Shown here: positions 44,306 to 55,890 of the stretch, piece by piece | How the letters are laid out: each line of letters begins with the position of its first letter | How positions within the stretch are numbered: the stretch's first letter is position 1 | Assembly (NCBI GenBank): GCA_031213475.1 | Contig: JARUPZ010000035.1 | Location: 988,336-1,052,335, forward strand | Direction of reading: 5' to 3' | DNA from: Nereocystis luetkeana | Taxonomy: Eukaryota > Sar > Phaeophyceae > Laminariales > Laminariaceae | DNA: 64,000 nucleotides | Notes under the pieces: model-generated | Told to the model about the DNA's origin: nothing | Database searches by the model: none | What the model saw: only the letters and a program-made list of their open reading frames with translations | Position numbers and translations under genes: made by a program

Positions 44306-46212
44306 ATGGAGGGCGTGGCGTTCAGCAACACCCAGGCGGTCAATAAGAACTGCCCCGTCTTCGCCGGCAAGGACAAGGAGTCGTTTCAAGAATACAAGAG
44401 CAAGCTGCGCGTCTGCCCGCCTGTCTACAGCAAGGCCGTATTCGTAGTGTTTCAAGGCAAGGCTCAGCCATCATCCACTCTGGGCAGCACCGACACCCCG
44501 ACGCTCAATGCTGTCGCTGAGCACAAATGGCTACAGGTGAACCAAGATCTCTGGAGTGGTTCTACTTCTCACCACATCTGGCTCCGCCAACAACACCGTC
44601 CAGAAGTCCGAGGGGAAGCGGCTAGAAGATGGAGCGTGGCATTGACAGCTGGCGTGAAAGGCTCTGACTGAGACGTAAAAACGACCATACTAAGGAGGCC
44701 AGAAGGTTGTGCCACGAAAAACTCGTCAACACGAAGATGGAGCCCGGCCAGGATCCGGTCGACCTATTTTTCGTTTTGGACGAATGCCGTGACCTCCTCG
44801 AGGAAATGGGATATACAGTACACGACGAGAGGTACGAGGACAACGTTCTTCAAGCCCTTCCGCCCGAGTACGAGAGGGTGCGAACCGCCAGCTACGAGAG
44901 GTGGGGCTTTGGACTGGACGACATTCGGCACATGGTACACACGATGTACGTCGACAACATTTCGCGCTCCGTCAACGCTAAGCCGATCGCAGGCCGCGGC
45001 ATTGCCATGCAGGTGGTAGGGCACACCAGCAGTGACGAGGCGTTCTGCGATAGAGGTTCACCCTATTTTTTCTAAGGCTCCTCACTTCAGGAGCTCCACA
45101 GCTCACCCGAAAACTGGCTTCAGCAAAAATCAAATTCCATGCGGATGAATAATGCCACGGTCTAAGAATGCAATTACGTCATTCGTCGAAACAATAATGG
45201 CATTCCGACGATTTGGGTTCGAGGAGCCCCGTCATTCAGAAATCGTTTTGGCGGAAATGTGCCGCGTCGCAGAGCAACAACTGCAAACGATTCGGACACA
45301 TGACGCAGGACTGCGCCATCCCGAAGAAGGAGCACCGGCGTGGGCCTATTCCGGGGGGTCAGCAACATCAGCGAAATCAGTACTTGCCCTGCCACGGAAA
45401 GACAGGATCAGGAGACGCGAGGAGAAGGGGAGATAGAAATCAGTGGTGCTCTCTCCATAAGAACACTACGCATAGCGATGCGGACTGCCGCACCCAGCAT
45501 GGTGTCGGCAGTGCAAACGCCGGTAACGCCAGCTATGCCGCTAACTACATCGGCCACCCGATATCATACCCCGAAGTGGAAGCACCGACGGGGGAGAAAG
45601 CATTTTGGTCACTCGGCCCCACGGATGAACCAGTCGACACCTGTGGGATGTTCGGATCTTTCGGCGGCGTCAGCGGAGAAGAGACTGGGGGCTCGCTCTT
45701 CATGGTCGAGGAAGAACCGGCCCACCAACTGGGATTCCAAGAGCATATCGTCGGGGGTTTGGCGGCTATGACCCGTGCTCTAGTGACGTTGGCTATTCTC
45801 CACTATCGGTGGCTCTCGTTTGGCAACTCCCTATATGCCCGAATGATCAAAAACACCTATGGATAGCCCGACGTCTTTGGGGGCGTCACCATTACGGAAG
45901 ATGGGTCGGCTCTCTCGATCGATCCCACAGCGAGGACACGGACACGCTACAACAACGACCCCGTAAATGTGCTGGTGGACATTATTTCGACGACGCCATC
46001 ATCCGCGGGTTTCAGGACAGACTGGAAAGGTGTAAGGTGTTGGACGAGCCACGAAACATCTCAACTGCAGGAGGGGGGCAATTGAACGGCACTGCGCAGG
46101 GAGTGCTCCAGGGCCACGTCATCGACGCTTGCACCGTACTGTCCACGCCGCCCCCCTGCGGGCCCCGCAGCAGGAAGCACGAAAAACAACCCGCGGCCAA
46201 ACGAGAAAAGTG
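44306..46212 (+). pseudogene. Ty1/copia Gag (to protease region) remnant
   Basis: Starts at ATG 44306 (MEGVAFSNTQAVNKNCPVFA). After a short frame break it continues from 44707 with PGQDPVDLFFVLDECRDLLE, LQALPPEYERVRT and DDIRHMVHTMYVDNISRS, a UBN2-type copia Gag pattern. The CCHC knuckle at about 45270-45315 reads SNNCKRFGHMTQDC, the first Cys being Ser. Downstream pieces include QWCSLHKNTTHSDADC, GGLAAMTRALVTLAILHYRW and a frame that approaches the protease (GHYFDDAIIRGFQDRLE). At least three frame changes and several stops. Integrase, RT and RNase H are absent: only 2.5 kb separates the LTRs, so most of pol has been lost. Confidence 0.75.
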
Positions 46213-46375
46213 AACTATTCCGGAAAAAACGGCCATTTGGTACAAAGTAATATCAGTGTTCTAGTGAAGAAGTAGCGTTGCTTCCAACAAGTATTGGCGA
46301 TCGTTAGGCATGATCAGGACTTAATCATGTTCTATCGTCTTGGGGTATTCATCGTTTATGTATTGCGACTTGCAT

Positions 46376-46385
46376 TGAGGGGGGG
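46376..46385 (+). other. Polypurine tract of the copia element
   Basis: GAGGGGGGGT lies directly before the 3' LTR start TGTTAAG. Confidence 0.7.
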
Positions 46386-46765
46386 TGTTAAGAAATAGGC
46401 AGTATGTACATAGCCTACTGGGTCTTCGTATTATGAGTAACAGGATATTTAGATGACCTTTCAGCAGTTCTTGTAGACGACGAGTTGCAGCAACAAACCG
46501 TCGATAGGCGTTGCTGTAAAAGAGGTCATCAAGATAGAGGAACTGGAGTGTTTGCACACCCCCCACGCTCACTCGTCAAACCACATCTGAAGTTACCACA
46601 GGCAGTTCATCGTCCTAAGCCTTTATCGCCCTGAAGCGGCATTTTTCAAGAGACATAAATTCTTCTCATCCTCGATACACAGCGTGTCTGCTCGGTCAAT
46701 TGAAAGACTGACAGCGCCAATATTTGCTGCCTACTGTGCGGGGGTATCATCGAATATCCTTAACA
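46386..46765 (+). mobile_element. Ty1/copia 3' LTR
   Basis: 380 bp with perfect TGTTAAG...CTTAACA ends, followed by GTCCA (46766-46770), which repeats the GTCCA left of the 5' LTR: an intact 5-bp target duplication. The 3' LTR lacks the TACCAGGTA insertion. Confidence 0.92.
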
Positions 46766-46770
46766 GTCCA

Positions 46771-47910
46771 TACTACTTCCATGGCAATACGAAGAGTGTT
46801 CAACTCGGTCTAATAGATATCAGAACGTTCTGGGAGTGTTCAGAAGAAAACGCGGGAAAACAAAACAAGCCCCGTTTGGCGCCCTTCTCCCGCTTGGCGC
46901 TGTGACCCCGCAGGGCCCTTCCCAATGTGCAACCCTGCTCCCATTTTGTGGTGCAGAAATACAGTCAGCCCTCCGCAGGGGCGCCCGGAGGCCTACCAGC
47001 CACCCCGATCCCAGGCACCCCACCGATCGTCCACCCAGCCACGAAAAAAACAAGACCAGAACATCTCGCCAAAATAGCTTCCATGGAAGCAGTGGAATCT
47101 TCTACTAGTATGGGAGTCTGCAAGCTTCCATGGAAGTAGCGGAAGTTTCTGTGCAAGTTGTGAAAGTTGCCCGCATATACGGCCGACCTACGCGGTCTTC
47201 CGCACTACTGCTTGTTTCCGTGGAAGTCCACGGAAAATTCCATGGAAGACTCCGTGGAAGCTGTGGAAGTTTGCGTGGGAGTACTGGAAGTTTCCGCGAA
47301 AGTAGTGGAAACTTCCGTGGAATCTTCCACTGCTTCCACGGAAGCTACTTTCGTGGAAGCTTCCGTGGAAGTTCGAACTACTTTTATGGAAGCTGCCGAC
47401 ATCCCCATGGAAGTTGTATCCATACAAGATTCCATTTCGTGTGCCCGAAGACAGAAAATAAATAATTACCTCTATTTCCAGTACGAAATAATTAAATTGA
47501 AACCGAGGTCAATTTATTTAATTATTTTGGTCAGATAGCATTTCCAATCCGGAAAATAAATAATTACAGCTTTCCTCGAAGATTTTGATATTTGAAACGA
47601 GGTTTGCACTTTGCATGACACCCCTCTTCCAGTGGAAGCGCGTGGAATGTTGGGGAAGTGCGTGGTTTTATGGATGTTTGTGGTGTTCGTGGAAGAAGAG
47701 ACAGCTCCTCGTGGACAATCGTGGAAGTAAAGACAGTTCCTCGGAAGCTTCGGTGGACGATCGAATAAAGACAGTTCCTCGGGAGCTTCCGTGAAACCTT
47801 CCATTGATACTTCCGCAGCTTTCACGGAAGCTTTCACCGCTTCCATGGAAGCTTCCACCGCTCCATGGACGTCTCCGCGCTTCCGTGAATCCGACGGAAG
47901 TTTCCATGCA
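46771..47910 (+). repeat. CTTCCRYGGAAG palindrome field, right part
   Basis: Many copies of the 12-bp palindrome and near-variants (for example 47078, 47125, 47333, 47360, 47838). They are densest at 47075-47420 and 47680-47900, separated by an AT-rich stretch. Frames read as Val/Glu/Ser repeats but are not supported as coding. Confidence 0.8.
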
Positions 47911-47999
47911 TAATTTCGCTTACTACCAAGAAAAAAAAACAAGAGTGCGCCTCAGACCCAGCTCACGGCACCGTGGCGCAGCAGGGTGCACCCCTCGTT

Positions 48000-48475
48000 T
48001 TTTGTTCCTTGCCATTCATTATGCTAAGCTCTTCTTTTCTCTCTCCCTCCCAGTCGTACCTCAGATCCGGGGTCACATAGCAGGCTCTCCCCCCCCACCC
48101 CCCACTACAGTTCGTGCGTTTGCGTCTTTTATCGCGAGAAGACTTCCACACCTATTCTTCCTCGTCGACTCGCGTCGAATGTCGCCTACCCACGCTTAGC
48201 AGTTATTAATATTACGGGGGACCATAGTTAATACCTGGTAGGCCCTATGCTATACATAAACACCTATATATTGAGCCATTTTTACTAACAATATTTGGTC
48301 CTACTAACTATGGTCCCCCGTAATAGTTGTGGATTTTCCTTTCTTATTTTTGAAAAATGAATTTACAATCTCCCCACGGTGGGATTCGAAGTCCAGGACC
48401 AATTCTAGCACCATAGCATTCGAGGGGGAACACTACTGTACATAGATCACCGGGGCGACCGTTTGTGCACGCACG
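48000..48475 (-). repeat. tRNA-headed SINE (family S1), split by MITE-A
   Basis: Head at 48460-48370 (GGTCGCCCCGGTGATC; B-box-like GACTTCGAATCCCACC), AT-rich linker, MITE-A (48212-48323), then the body 48200-48000 ending near the GCCATTCATTATGC block. Order and orientation equal the 27.3-27.65 kb copy. Confidence 0.8.
48212..48323 (+). mobile_element. MITE-A nested in a SINE
   Basis: TTACGGGGGACCATAGTTAA to ATGGTCCCCCGTAA, TA on both sides. Its left arm has TACCTGGTA at 48232, adding 7 bp relative to the 9732 copy. A TATTAATA lies just outside (48203-48210). Confidence 0.9.
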
Positions 48476-48479
48476 TAGA

Positions 48480-50220
48480 TCCCTCCTTTTGACAACAACA
48501 ACTTGAGGGCGGGGGGGGGCATACCCCCCGCAATTCTACCACCTTCCTAAATACGTATCGGACTGTCATGCCCCCCCCCCCCCCCTTTGACCGAAAATAC
48601 GCCCCGCAATTTGATCATTTCCGATATAGCTTCGATGCCCCACCGTGAATCTGCTTCAAACAGACCTCGATGCTGAGCAGACCTCGATGTTCCGCCGTGG
48701 GTCTATGAACGCAACCGGTCTACCTGGTATACCCTGGTCGTATATGATGTTCCCCCTCGACGCCTACCTCGATCTCCAACTTCTTGTCTTCGGGGTCCCC
48801 GACGAATACAGGCCTCTTCTTAGGAGTCTTCCGGTCACGCCACAATGGTGGTGGTGTTGGCGGTTTGCAATGGTAATGGGGGGGGGGGGGTGGTGGTGGT
48901 GGTAGTGGGCGTCGTCGTCGCTGCCTACGGTCATGCAACCGAGTGTATGGAGCAATAATCGTGAACTGTTTGCTCCGCTGCGAAAAAAACCAGATTATCA
49001 CTGTTCGTATGCAGAGAAATACGGTATCGTTGGGTGGTCCGTTACATGTACCTTTTCGACAAAAGGTTCTTTCTGGAGATTTAGTTTTCGACTCGTCGCA
49101 CCCGAAACCAGAAGTGGCACAGGAGCCGCGCTACCGACTTTATGGTAAATCAAATGGCGCGTTTAGCGCGTGTGGGGATTTCACGACGTCCATCCCCGAG
49201 CGCTCCTGCTGCCTGCTGGCGCTTAGTGGACAGGTTTCGCGGTGTCCTAGCCGCAATTTTCTTTTGACGTGATTTTTTTTTTTAAGCAGACTTATGATTG
49301 GTCGAAACCGCCTGGTCGATCGGTGACGTCATCCAAGGTCGCCACGTCACGTTTCGGAAAAAAACGATTTTTTTCAACTTGTCGGTGGATAACCATGTCA
49401 TCCTTTTCATTTTTGTGAAAAGCACGTCGGAATTTTCTGACTTGGATATACGATCTATGCTTCGAGCATTTCGCTCAGAATATTCTCGTCGCGATATACT
49501 TGTTATACGTGTACGTGCCGCCGAAAATCGAACCATATAATATTATGCATGTGCGCGATACGCATACAAGGTTGGCACCATAATTTTTACCGAGAAACAA
49601 TCGACACGACCTCGAACCCTCCTCACAAGGGAAACCCTATTATTTCGCACGTACGTGTAGAGCTACCTGCCAGGTACGACGTTGCTTCGGCATCCGAGAC
49701 CACAAGCCTCTACGAGGACAAACGGACAAAGATGGCGGTCCTTCACACACGACCGCACACACACACAAAACAACGACACCAAAAGAAAAAAAACGACGCC
49801 GGCCTGCTTCAGCTCGCACGAGTCGTTGATTGCGCAGGGGGCGATCCAAGGTGTCCTCGTCGCCGCTTGTTCGGTCGCTACCGCCAATTCACCCACCGTA
49901 GTCCACTGTGGCTACGTCAGAAGTCTGCATTCGCTTCATCACGAAAACAAACGGCCAAAACGGTGGCATATTCGGCGAAAGAATAGATGTGTCACAAAAT
50001 TCGCCATTTTTCATCTACGAGAAACAACTTCTGCGGAAAAACGTGCGTTTATCATCCCTCTACCGGACCCCCTCCTCCCTTGATCCCCCACGCTCCTGCC
50101 TTGGGGAAGGGGGACTCTGCCAACTGTAGATCGACAGACGTAAACATCCCACCAAAAAACACGAAAGTGCCCCCCTCTCTGCTTCCCCCTATTCCCGTAA
50201 ACTTGACTCCCCCTCCCTAT
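48480..50220. other. No gene recognised
   Basis: Contains poly-C (48570), poly-G with GGT repeats (48878-48910) and scattered AT-rich stretches with CACGTCACGTTTCGG-type words around 49340 that loosely recur near 55970. The open frames do not resemble known proteins. Confidence 0.4.
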
Positions 50221-50239
50221 ATTATATACCTGGTATATA

Positions 50240-50745
50240 TACATAGGTTGGGTTGGCGTCGGTTGGCGACGACGCTGTAAAGCACGCCTCTCACTGCGTG
50301 ACCTAGACAACCAGGGTATATACCATTTTTTTATTTTTGCGGTCACCACGGCTGGCGGTTTGGGTTAGAACATTTTCGTGCGGGGAGAATCTTCACTCCG
50401 CAAAACAGGGGTGACCGTATCGCGTAGTGTGTACCTGGTATATGGTAAGGAATTCACGAGGCAGTTACGTAGTGCACCCATTGACTGTTTCTGGAAGTGG
50501 CCACACCAGAAACTAAATCAACTAATTGACACTGTCAGCCATACCAGGTATGCAACAAAAACCGGCCTCAAAAGCGCTTCTTCACAGGATGCAGCTCACC
50601 CTTCATGCGACTCGCCCACACCTCACGGCGCTTCGCACTTCGTGCAAGCAGTGTCGGTCTGGTCGGTGAAAACCGACATGCTCCGTCCCGGCATTGTAGG
50701 GATGCGAGGGTCTACAGTCATACGATTACGCCGATGCATGATAAT
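50240..50745 (+). repeat. Family G retroposon copy
   Basis: Opens with GGTTGGGTTGGCGTCGGTTG (50248), shared with 62633, then the block containing GTATCGCGTAGTG and the 3' portion CTGGTCGGTGAAAACCGACA to ATTACGCCGATGCATGA. It carries TACCWGGTA at 50227, 50432 and 50542; the last two are absent from the corresponding positions of other copies. Confidence 0.75.
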
Positions 50746-51199
50746 GAGTAGGGTCGTTGGCCAAGCTTTCGACAGCGAAGGTCTACTCGGGAGCATTAGT
50801 GGGGTAAGTACCCATGGTAAACGTACATACGACGGAGAATGCGACGTACGGGGGGTCTCGATGTGTGATTAAGATTTTGGTTTATGCAAGCCGTCCTTGA
50901 ACCTTGCACGGTAAAATGACCTCCCTGGAGGAAAGTAACCAGTACAGCAGCGGGGCGAGAGGGCAGAAGATACGATCGTGGGACGCCAGGATGGTTACCC
51001 TGTAGATCACCTGACACAAACGTGGGGTACTTGTGTTAAAGGGGGTTAAACTTGGCTCCAGGCCACGAGCCCGCGTTGGAGACCCTAGTTAGTGTGATGC
51101 GCCTGCAAAATAACTTGGAAGGTACCAAACCCTCAACGAGTACTAGGATTGGGAACTCCCAGTAACATAACCACTTCTCCCTACCACTATGAACATAAA

Positions 51200-54100
51200 C
51201 AAGCTGGATATGTTATAGGAAGAGATTAGAAGAGAGACGGCGAGGCAGGGTGGATGGAGAACTAAATATTGGAAGTGTACAGTGGTACTGTAATCGGAGT
51301 TCCTACCGACATGGCGAGGATTGAGTTCAAGGAAAAGTGCGACGACGTAGGACTGTACCGACTGTACCGCTTTGCAATAGGGAAAACACTTTCGAGTCAC
51401 GCTAAAGTCGAAAGCGAGCATGGAGTGGCAGACGATAAGAGACAGAAAAAATAGGATGGTGAGTACGTATAGCTGGTGGAACAGCGAAACGAAGGCATAG
51501 TTCTAGGGTGAACGAAGGTAAGGGGAGGCAGGAAACAAGATGTGGCTCAAACGGAATGGGGGAGAAACATAGGGGCGCAAAGCTAGCAGATAGCACCAGA
51601 AACGGAAACGGAAAAAAAACATGAAAATAAGAGATAATGGAAGCACTCGTAGCGACAACGGAGAAGGAACAACAGACAAGAATAGAGTGGATAGTGAAAC
51701 GAAAAATAAGCCGAGAATAGGATCATGGAACGTATGTGGATTCGCCACGGTAGACCGCAAAATGATAGAAATTGCCAGACAAGTAAGCGTGACCCATACA
51801 TAGTGGGAATTCAAGAGTCGTGGGAGAAAGAGGGGGGGGGGGGATAGGATGCAAAGTTGGAGAGTACGCATGGACAGGGAAAAAGAGGAAGGGACGGAAT
51901 AGCATGAGTGGGGGGGCGGAGGGAAGTTCCTAGTCAAAGAACATCTGTGTGACACAGAGCAGAGGTGATGAAATAAAATAATTTTGACGAAAGAAACTGG
52001 ATGAAGATACCAGGGGAGCGGGGAGCGAAAACGTATTATTTAGGAAACACCTATATGCCCCCAGAGTGGAAGAGTACGGGGAAAAATATACACAGGAAGT
52101 TCGGAGGAGTAGCAGCAGATGCACAGAAGTATAAAAGGCAACGAGAAGTAGTCCTTTAAGTGGGAGGATAAAATTCAAGAATTGGGAACGCAAGCAACCC
52201 GAATGAGAACGTTGGACAAAAAGGGGAAGCAACAAATAACAAGAATGGGGAAGCGATGTGCAAATTCCTTAAGCACAACGAGATGAAGACGTTGAACGAT
52301 AGAGTAAGAAAGACGGAGCCAGATTGGACTAGACAGTGCAAACAAAGGGGAGAGAGCTCGATCCTTGACTTTATAGTGGTAGAAATTGGAAGCAGTGAGG
52401 AAACGGAAGTACATGTATGCGTAGCGGACGTAGGAACTACGGATCACTGTCGAACATGGACAGTCAGCAGACGAGAGAGATATCAAACATAGAGGTAGGA
52501 GATTGTACAGATGGAGAATCGATAAACAAGAAGTAAAATGAAAACGGGAACAGTTCCAAGCAGAGATGGCCGAAAATGCAGAACAAATTTCTGAGCTGTT
52601 GGAAATAATAGGTACAACAAAGAACGATGTAGGGAGGGTTAACGCAGGAGCTATGATAATAGAAAGATGGAAGCAATTGGTCAAGACCACAGCAAGTAAA
52701 GTAATAGGGAATAAGTTGATAGTATGCAGCAGAACAGTAAACTGGTGGGGTGAGGACTTAAAGGGGGCTATAAGAAAGGCACACGCAAGATATATATCAA
52801 GCAAAGCCACGACAGGATGAAAGGAATGCACTATAGCTAAAAGGAAAGTAAAAGAGATGGTAGAGAAGAAAGTGATACGGAAAGACGTAGTAAATGGAAC
52901 GAATGAAGACTTTGAGGGCGGGATGAAGCAGACGTGGGTGGGGACAAAAAGGGATAATGGGCAGAAAAGTAGGAGAGGCAGAGACGGGAATCACAGCTAC
53001 CTAAAGAGCATAGAACGGTAAATGTTCAATAGTTCGAAGGAGAAAAGGGAAGTTACTAGTAAAGCATTATTACCGTAAGCTACGAACACCTACGGAGAAT
53101 TCGAAAAGGGAACCAACGCGTGAGCAGAGGCGAACGTAGATGCATCAGAAGGGGAAGGCAGTAGTTCGCAAGGGTTACAGAGAGAGTTCACAAGGGAAGG
53201 AGCAAAAAAGAGTGTAGATAAAACTTAAGAATAGAAAGGCAGCAGGAGAAGCAGACCAAATAGTGAATGAATTTATGAGGTACGGGGGAGAGGGAATGCT
53301 TGTCATGATGGTTATGTTGTATAACAGGATACGGAAAAACGAGTACGCACCTAGGAGGTGGAGAAAAGGATAGCAGTTAAACTATTCAAGAAATGCGCAG
53401 CACAGTAGTTTTTGTAACAAATATAAGGCAAAACCCGATAAATTTCAGTTGGGAGTGGGGAGAAGGCCAATTGCCGATCGTAGACCGGTAGTATACGTAC
53501 CTTGGCGTAGAGGCCTCAAAATACTGCTCTTGGGGATACACATATAGCAAACGTAATAGGAAAGGGTAAAGCACGCGTGGAAAAAAATGGATGCGATCCT
53601 GACAGACTCGCACCTTGACCCTATGATCACGGGATGTATCCTGACTGATGTGACCGTACCAAAGCAGGACAAGTACGGGACAAGTACGGGAAGGGAATGC
53701 GAAACTCGTAAAACAGACGGAAACAGTACAGATAACAGCAGCCAAAGAAATATCAAGATGTTCAAGAACGACTAGAAATACAGTACTAGGAGCAGAACTG
53801 GGAATGCACCCACTCAAAACCAATAGAGACACGAGAAAGTTGGAATGGCAGTATACAGTAAGGAACACGCCAAAAAAGAGGTTGCCAGCCATAGTTGATA
53901 GAGCTGTATGAGAGAAAGTAACAACAGGTGGAGAGTTGGGATAAGGTAGGATAGCGCAGTTGAGAAAGTATGGAAGGATATAGGAAGGGAACCAAGAAGA
54001 GATGATGTCCGCAGAGAAGTTTGGGAGGCACACGACAGAAGTACAAGAAAGGGTAGAAATAAGGGAAATGCTCGTAGCGCTAAGAAACAAGGTGGAATCG

Positions 54101-54655
54101 GAAAAGCATTTGGAGATATGCAGGGGACTAAGCGAAGGGACAGGAATGGGAAAGTAATATCAACGGCCCAATGGACTTCGCCAAAACGCTGAAACTGCGA
54201 TTTCGAGTCGGGGACCTGGACCTGTCAGAAAAAAGAAAGGGGTATACCAGTAGCCGGGAGGAGGAGGAAGTAGATGCACAGGCGTGCCCGTGTGGCAAAG
54301 CAATGGATAGTAGAACTCACATAGTAGGAAAGTGTGAAATGTACAAGGAGGAACGGCATGTGTTAGAATATAATATGAGGGAAATAGACGAATGTGACAT
54401 GGAGGAGTTTGACACACTAGATAGCGAGAACACGATCGCTATCCTAGGAGATAGATGGAGGCCACGGGCGGCCAAACAGGAAGGGGGTAAGCTGAGCAAA
54501 AACGTTCAATGTTATATATGGAAACGGCGTAATGAGCGCCCACATGTCAGAGGTGTCTCTGATAGGAGTAGAAACGGTGCTCCGTCTCGAAAGAGATGCG
54601 TGGTCAACGGTCAAATGACTACGGCAAGCAACAAATGAGTACGCCCCCCCCCCCG
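51200..54655 (+). pseudogene. Non-LTR retrotransposon (LINE): endonuclease, RT remnant, C-terminal zinc motif
   Basis: Segments in order, in several frames. APE-type endonuclease start RIGSWNVCGFATVDRKM (about 51714) and end LDFIVVEIG then DVGTTDHCRTW (52370-52460), where TDHC stands for the usual SDH. A WWGEDLKGAIRKAHARYI segment follows (52740-52800). RT is much reduced: LYNRIRKNEYAPRRWRKG (about 53315) is joined after only some 40 codons to C-terminal sequence (KMDAILTDSHLDP at 53585), so the catalytic FADD region is deleted. The best-kept part is the C-terminus 54171-54638: FRVGDLDLSEKRKGYTS, the zinc-binding-like CPCGKAMDSRTHIVGKC, and the end GAPSRKRCVVNGQM. A poly-C run follows the stop. 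The 5' end is uncertain. Confidence 0.8.
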
Positions 54656-54740
54656 TCCCCCCCCACTCTTCTACACGTCATCGGGAAACGGAGCGTGCCG
54701 GGGCCTCTTGCCCTTACATACTACAATAGACGTGAACTTG

Positions 54741-54921
54741 CTACAATGAGCTCTTCGGCAACGGCGGCGTCGGGGGTGACGGCGACGGCTTCTTCCGCGC
54801 CCCCGCATTGTCCCAGGCATTGCGCAATGACCAGGCAAGCTCCCGCACTTCGTCGGAGGCGGACACCTCGCCCCTCGACAGGTAGAGGCGGTTGTTGGAC
54901 TCGATTTCCAGAGGGTCATAC
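54741..54921 (-). CDS. MLYCD: Malonyl-CoA decarboxylase last exon
   Basis: Acceptor cggcag|[40 protein letters not shown], a Pro/Ser-rich end [11 protein letters not shown] and stop TAG. No clear AATAAA follows. Confidence 0.85.
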
Positions 54922-55852
54922 CTGCCGATGCGACGAGAATGCGCGCACGGTGGCAAAAGTGGCAAGGGAGACGCGGTTACAATTCGTTCGGCGCGATATA
55001 ACACGTCCGTTTGGACCCGGGGCGCGCCGGCGAGCCTTTTTTTTCCCGTCTCTCTATCACACCGGCCGCAATCTCGCGCGCGTTCTCCCTCGCCAAGCTG
55101 ATGCGCTTTCTCCAGAGCATGGCAATACATGAAACATTACAGGGCTGCCGAAATGGATGCCGAGACCTCAGCCCCGGCGTTCGAACGACCGTCTGTAGCG
55201 ACGTCTGACGCGATACGCGGGCTAGCAGAGAAAACTTAAACCACGGTAATGACAGCAACAACGACAACAATACCACCACCATTACTACCACCAACAATAA
55301 CACCACCAACAACAGCAACATCAGCAATCAAACAAAGACGACAAAAAAACGGCGGTTTTTCCCGTTTGCAGCGTTGCAGAAACCAGCGCTACCGGGGGGC
55401 AGTACGAAACATTCCATATTCCAGCGGCTACGGCCGACCCCATGAGACGAAAAGGGTTGCCAACCTCTGCACTATTTCTTAGGTTTCTCTCACACGTAGT
55501 TGACCATCACCCCGAAGCTCTTATCGATACCGCGCGAAGATCCGTCCGCCATCCAGTTCACTCGCTCCACCCGCGCTCCGTTGGAGACCTACATAGCACC
55601 TCGCCGACAGCGGCGCGTCGACGGCGATAGCAAAGACATCAGCGGGAGGGGGGGGCGCGAGAATGCCCAGAGGGGGAGGGGGGGGGGGGGGGGGGGGGGG
55701 GGCAGGGGTGCGGCGGCGGGGCGGGTGCTTCAAAAACATCTGCACGTCCTACTCGTACGCCTGTCCGACACAGGGTGAAAAGAAAACACATGTATGCAAC
55801 GCTAGGGTCGACATACAAGCAAGTGCTTTGGGGCGCAGCGTACCCACCGCCG

Positions 55853-55890
<38 letters not shown>

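Noticed and set aside
47130-47465. Val/Glu/Ser-repeat protein in the palindrome field
   Set aside because: Similar peptides appear on both strands; produced by CTTCCRYGGAAG repeats.
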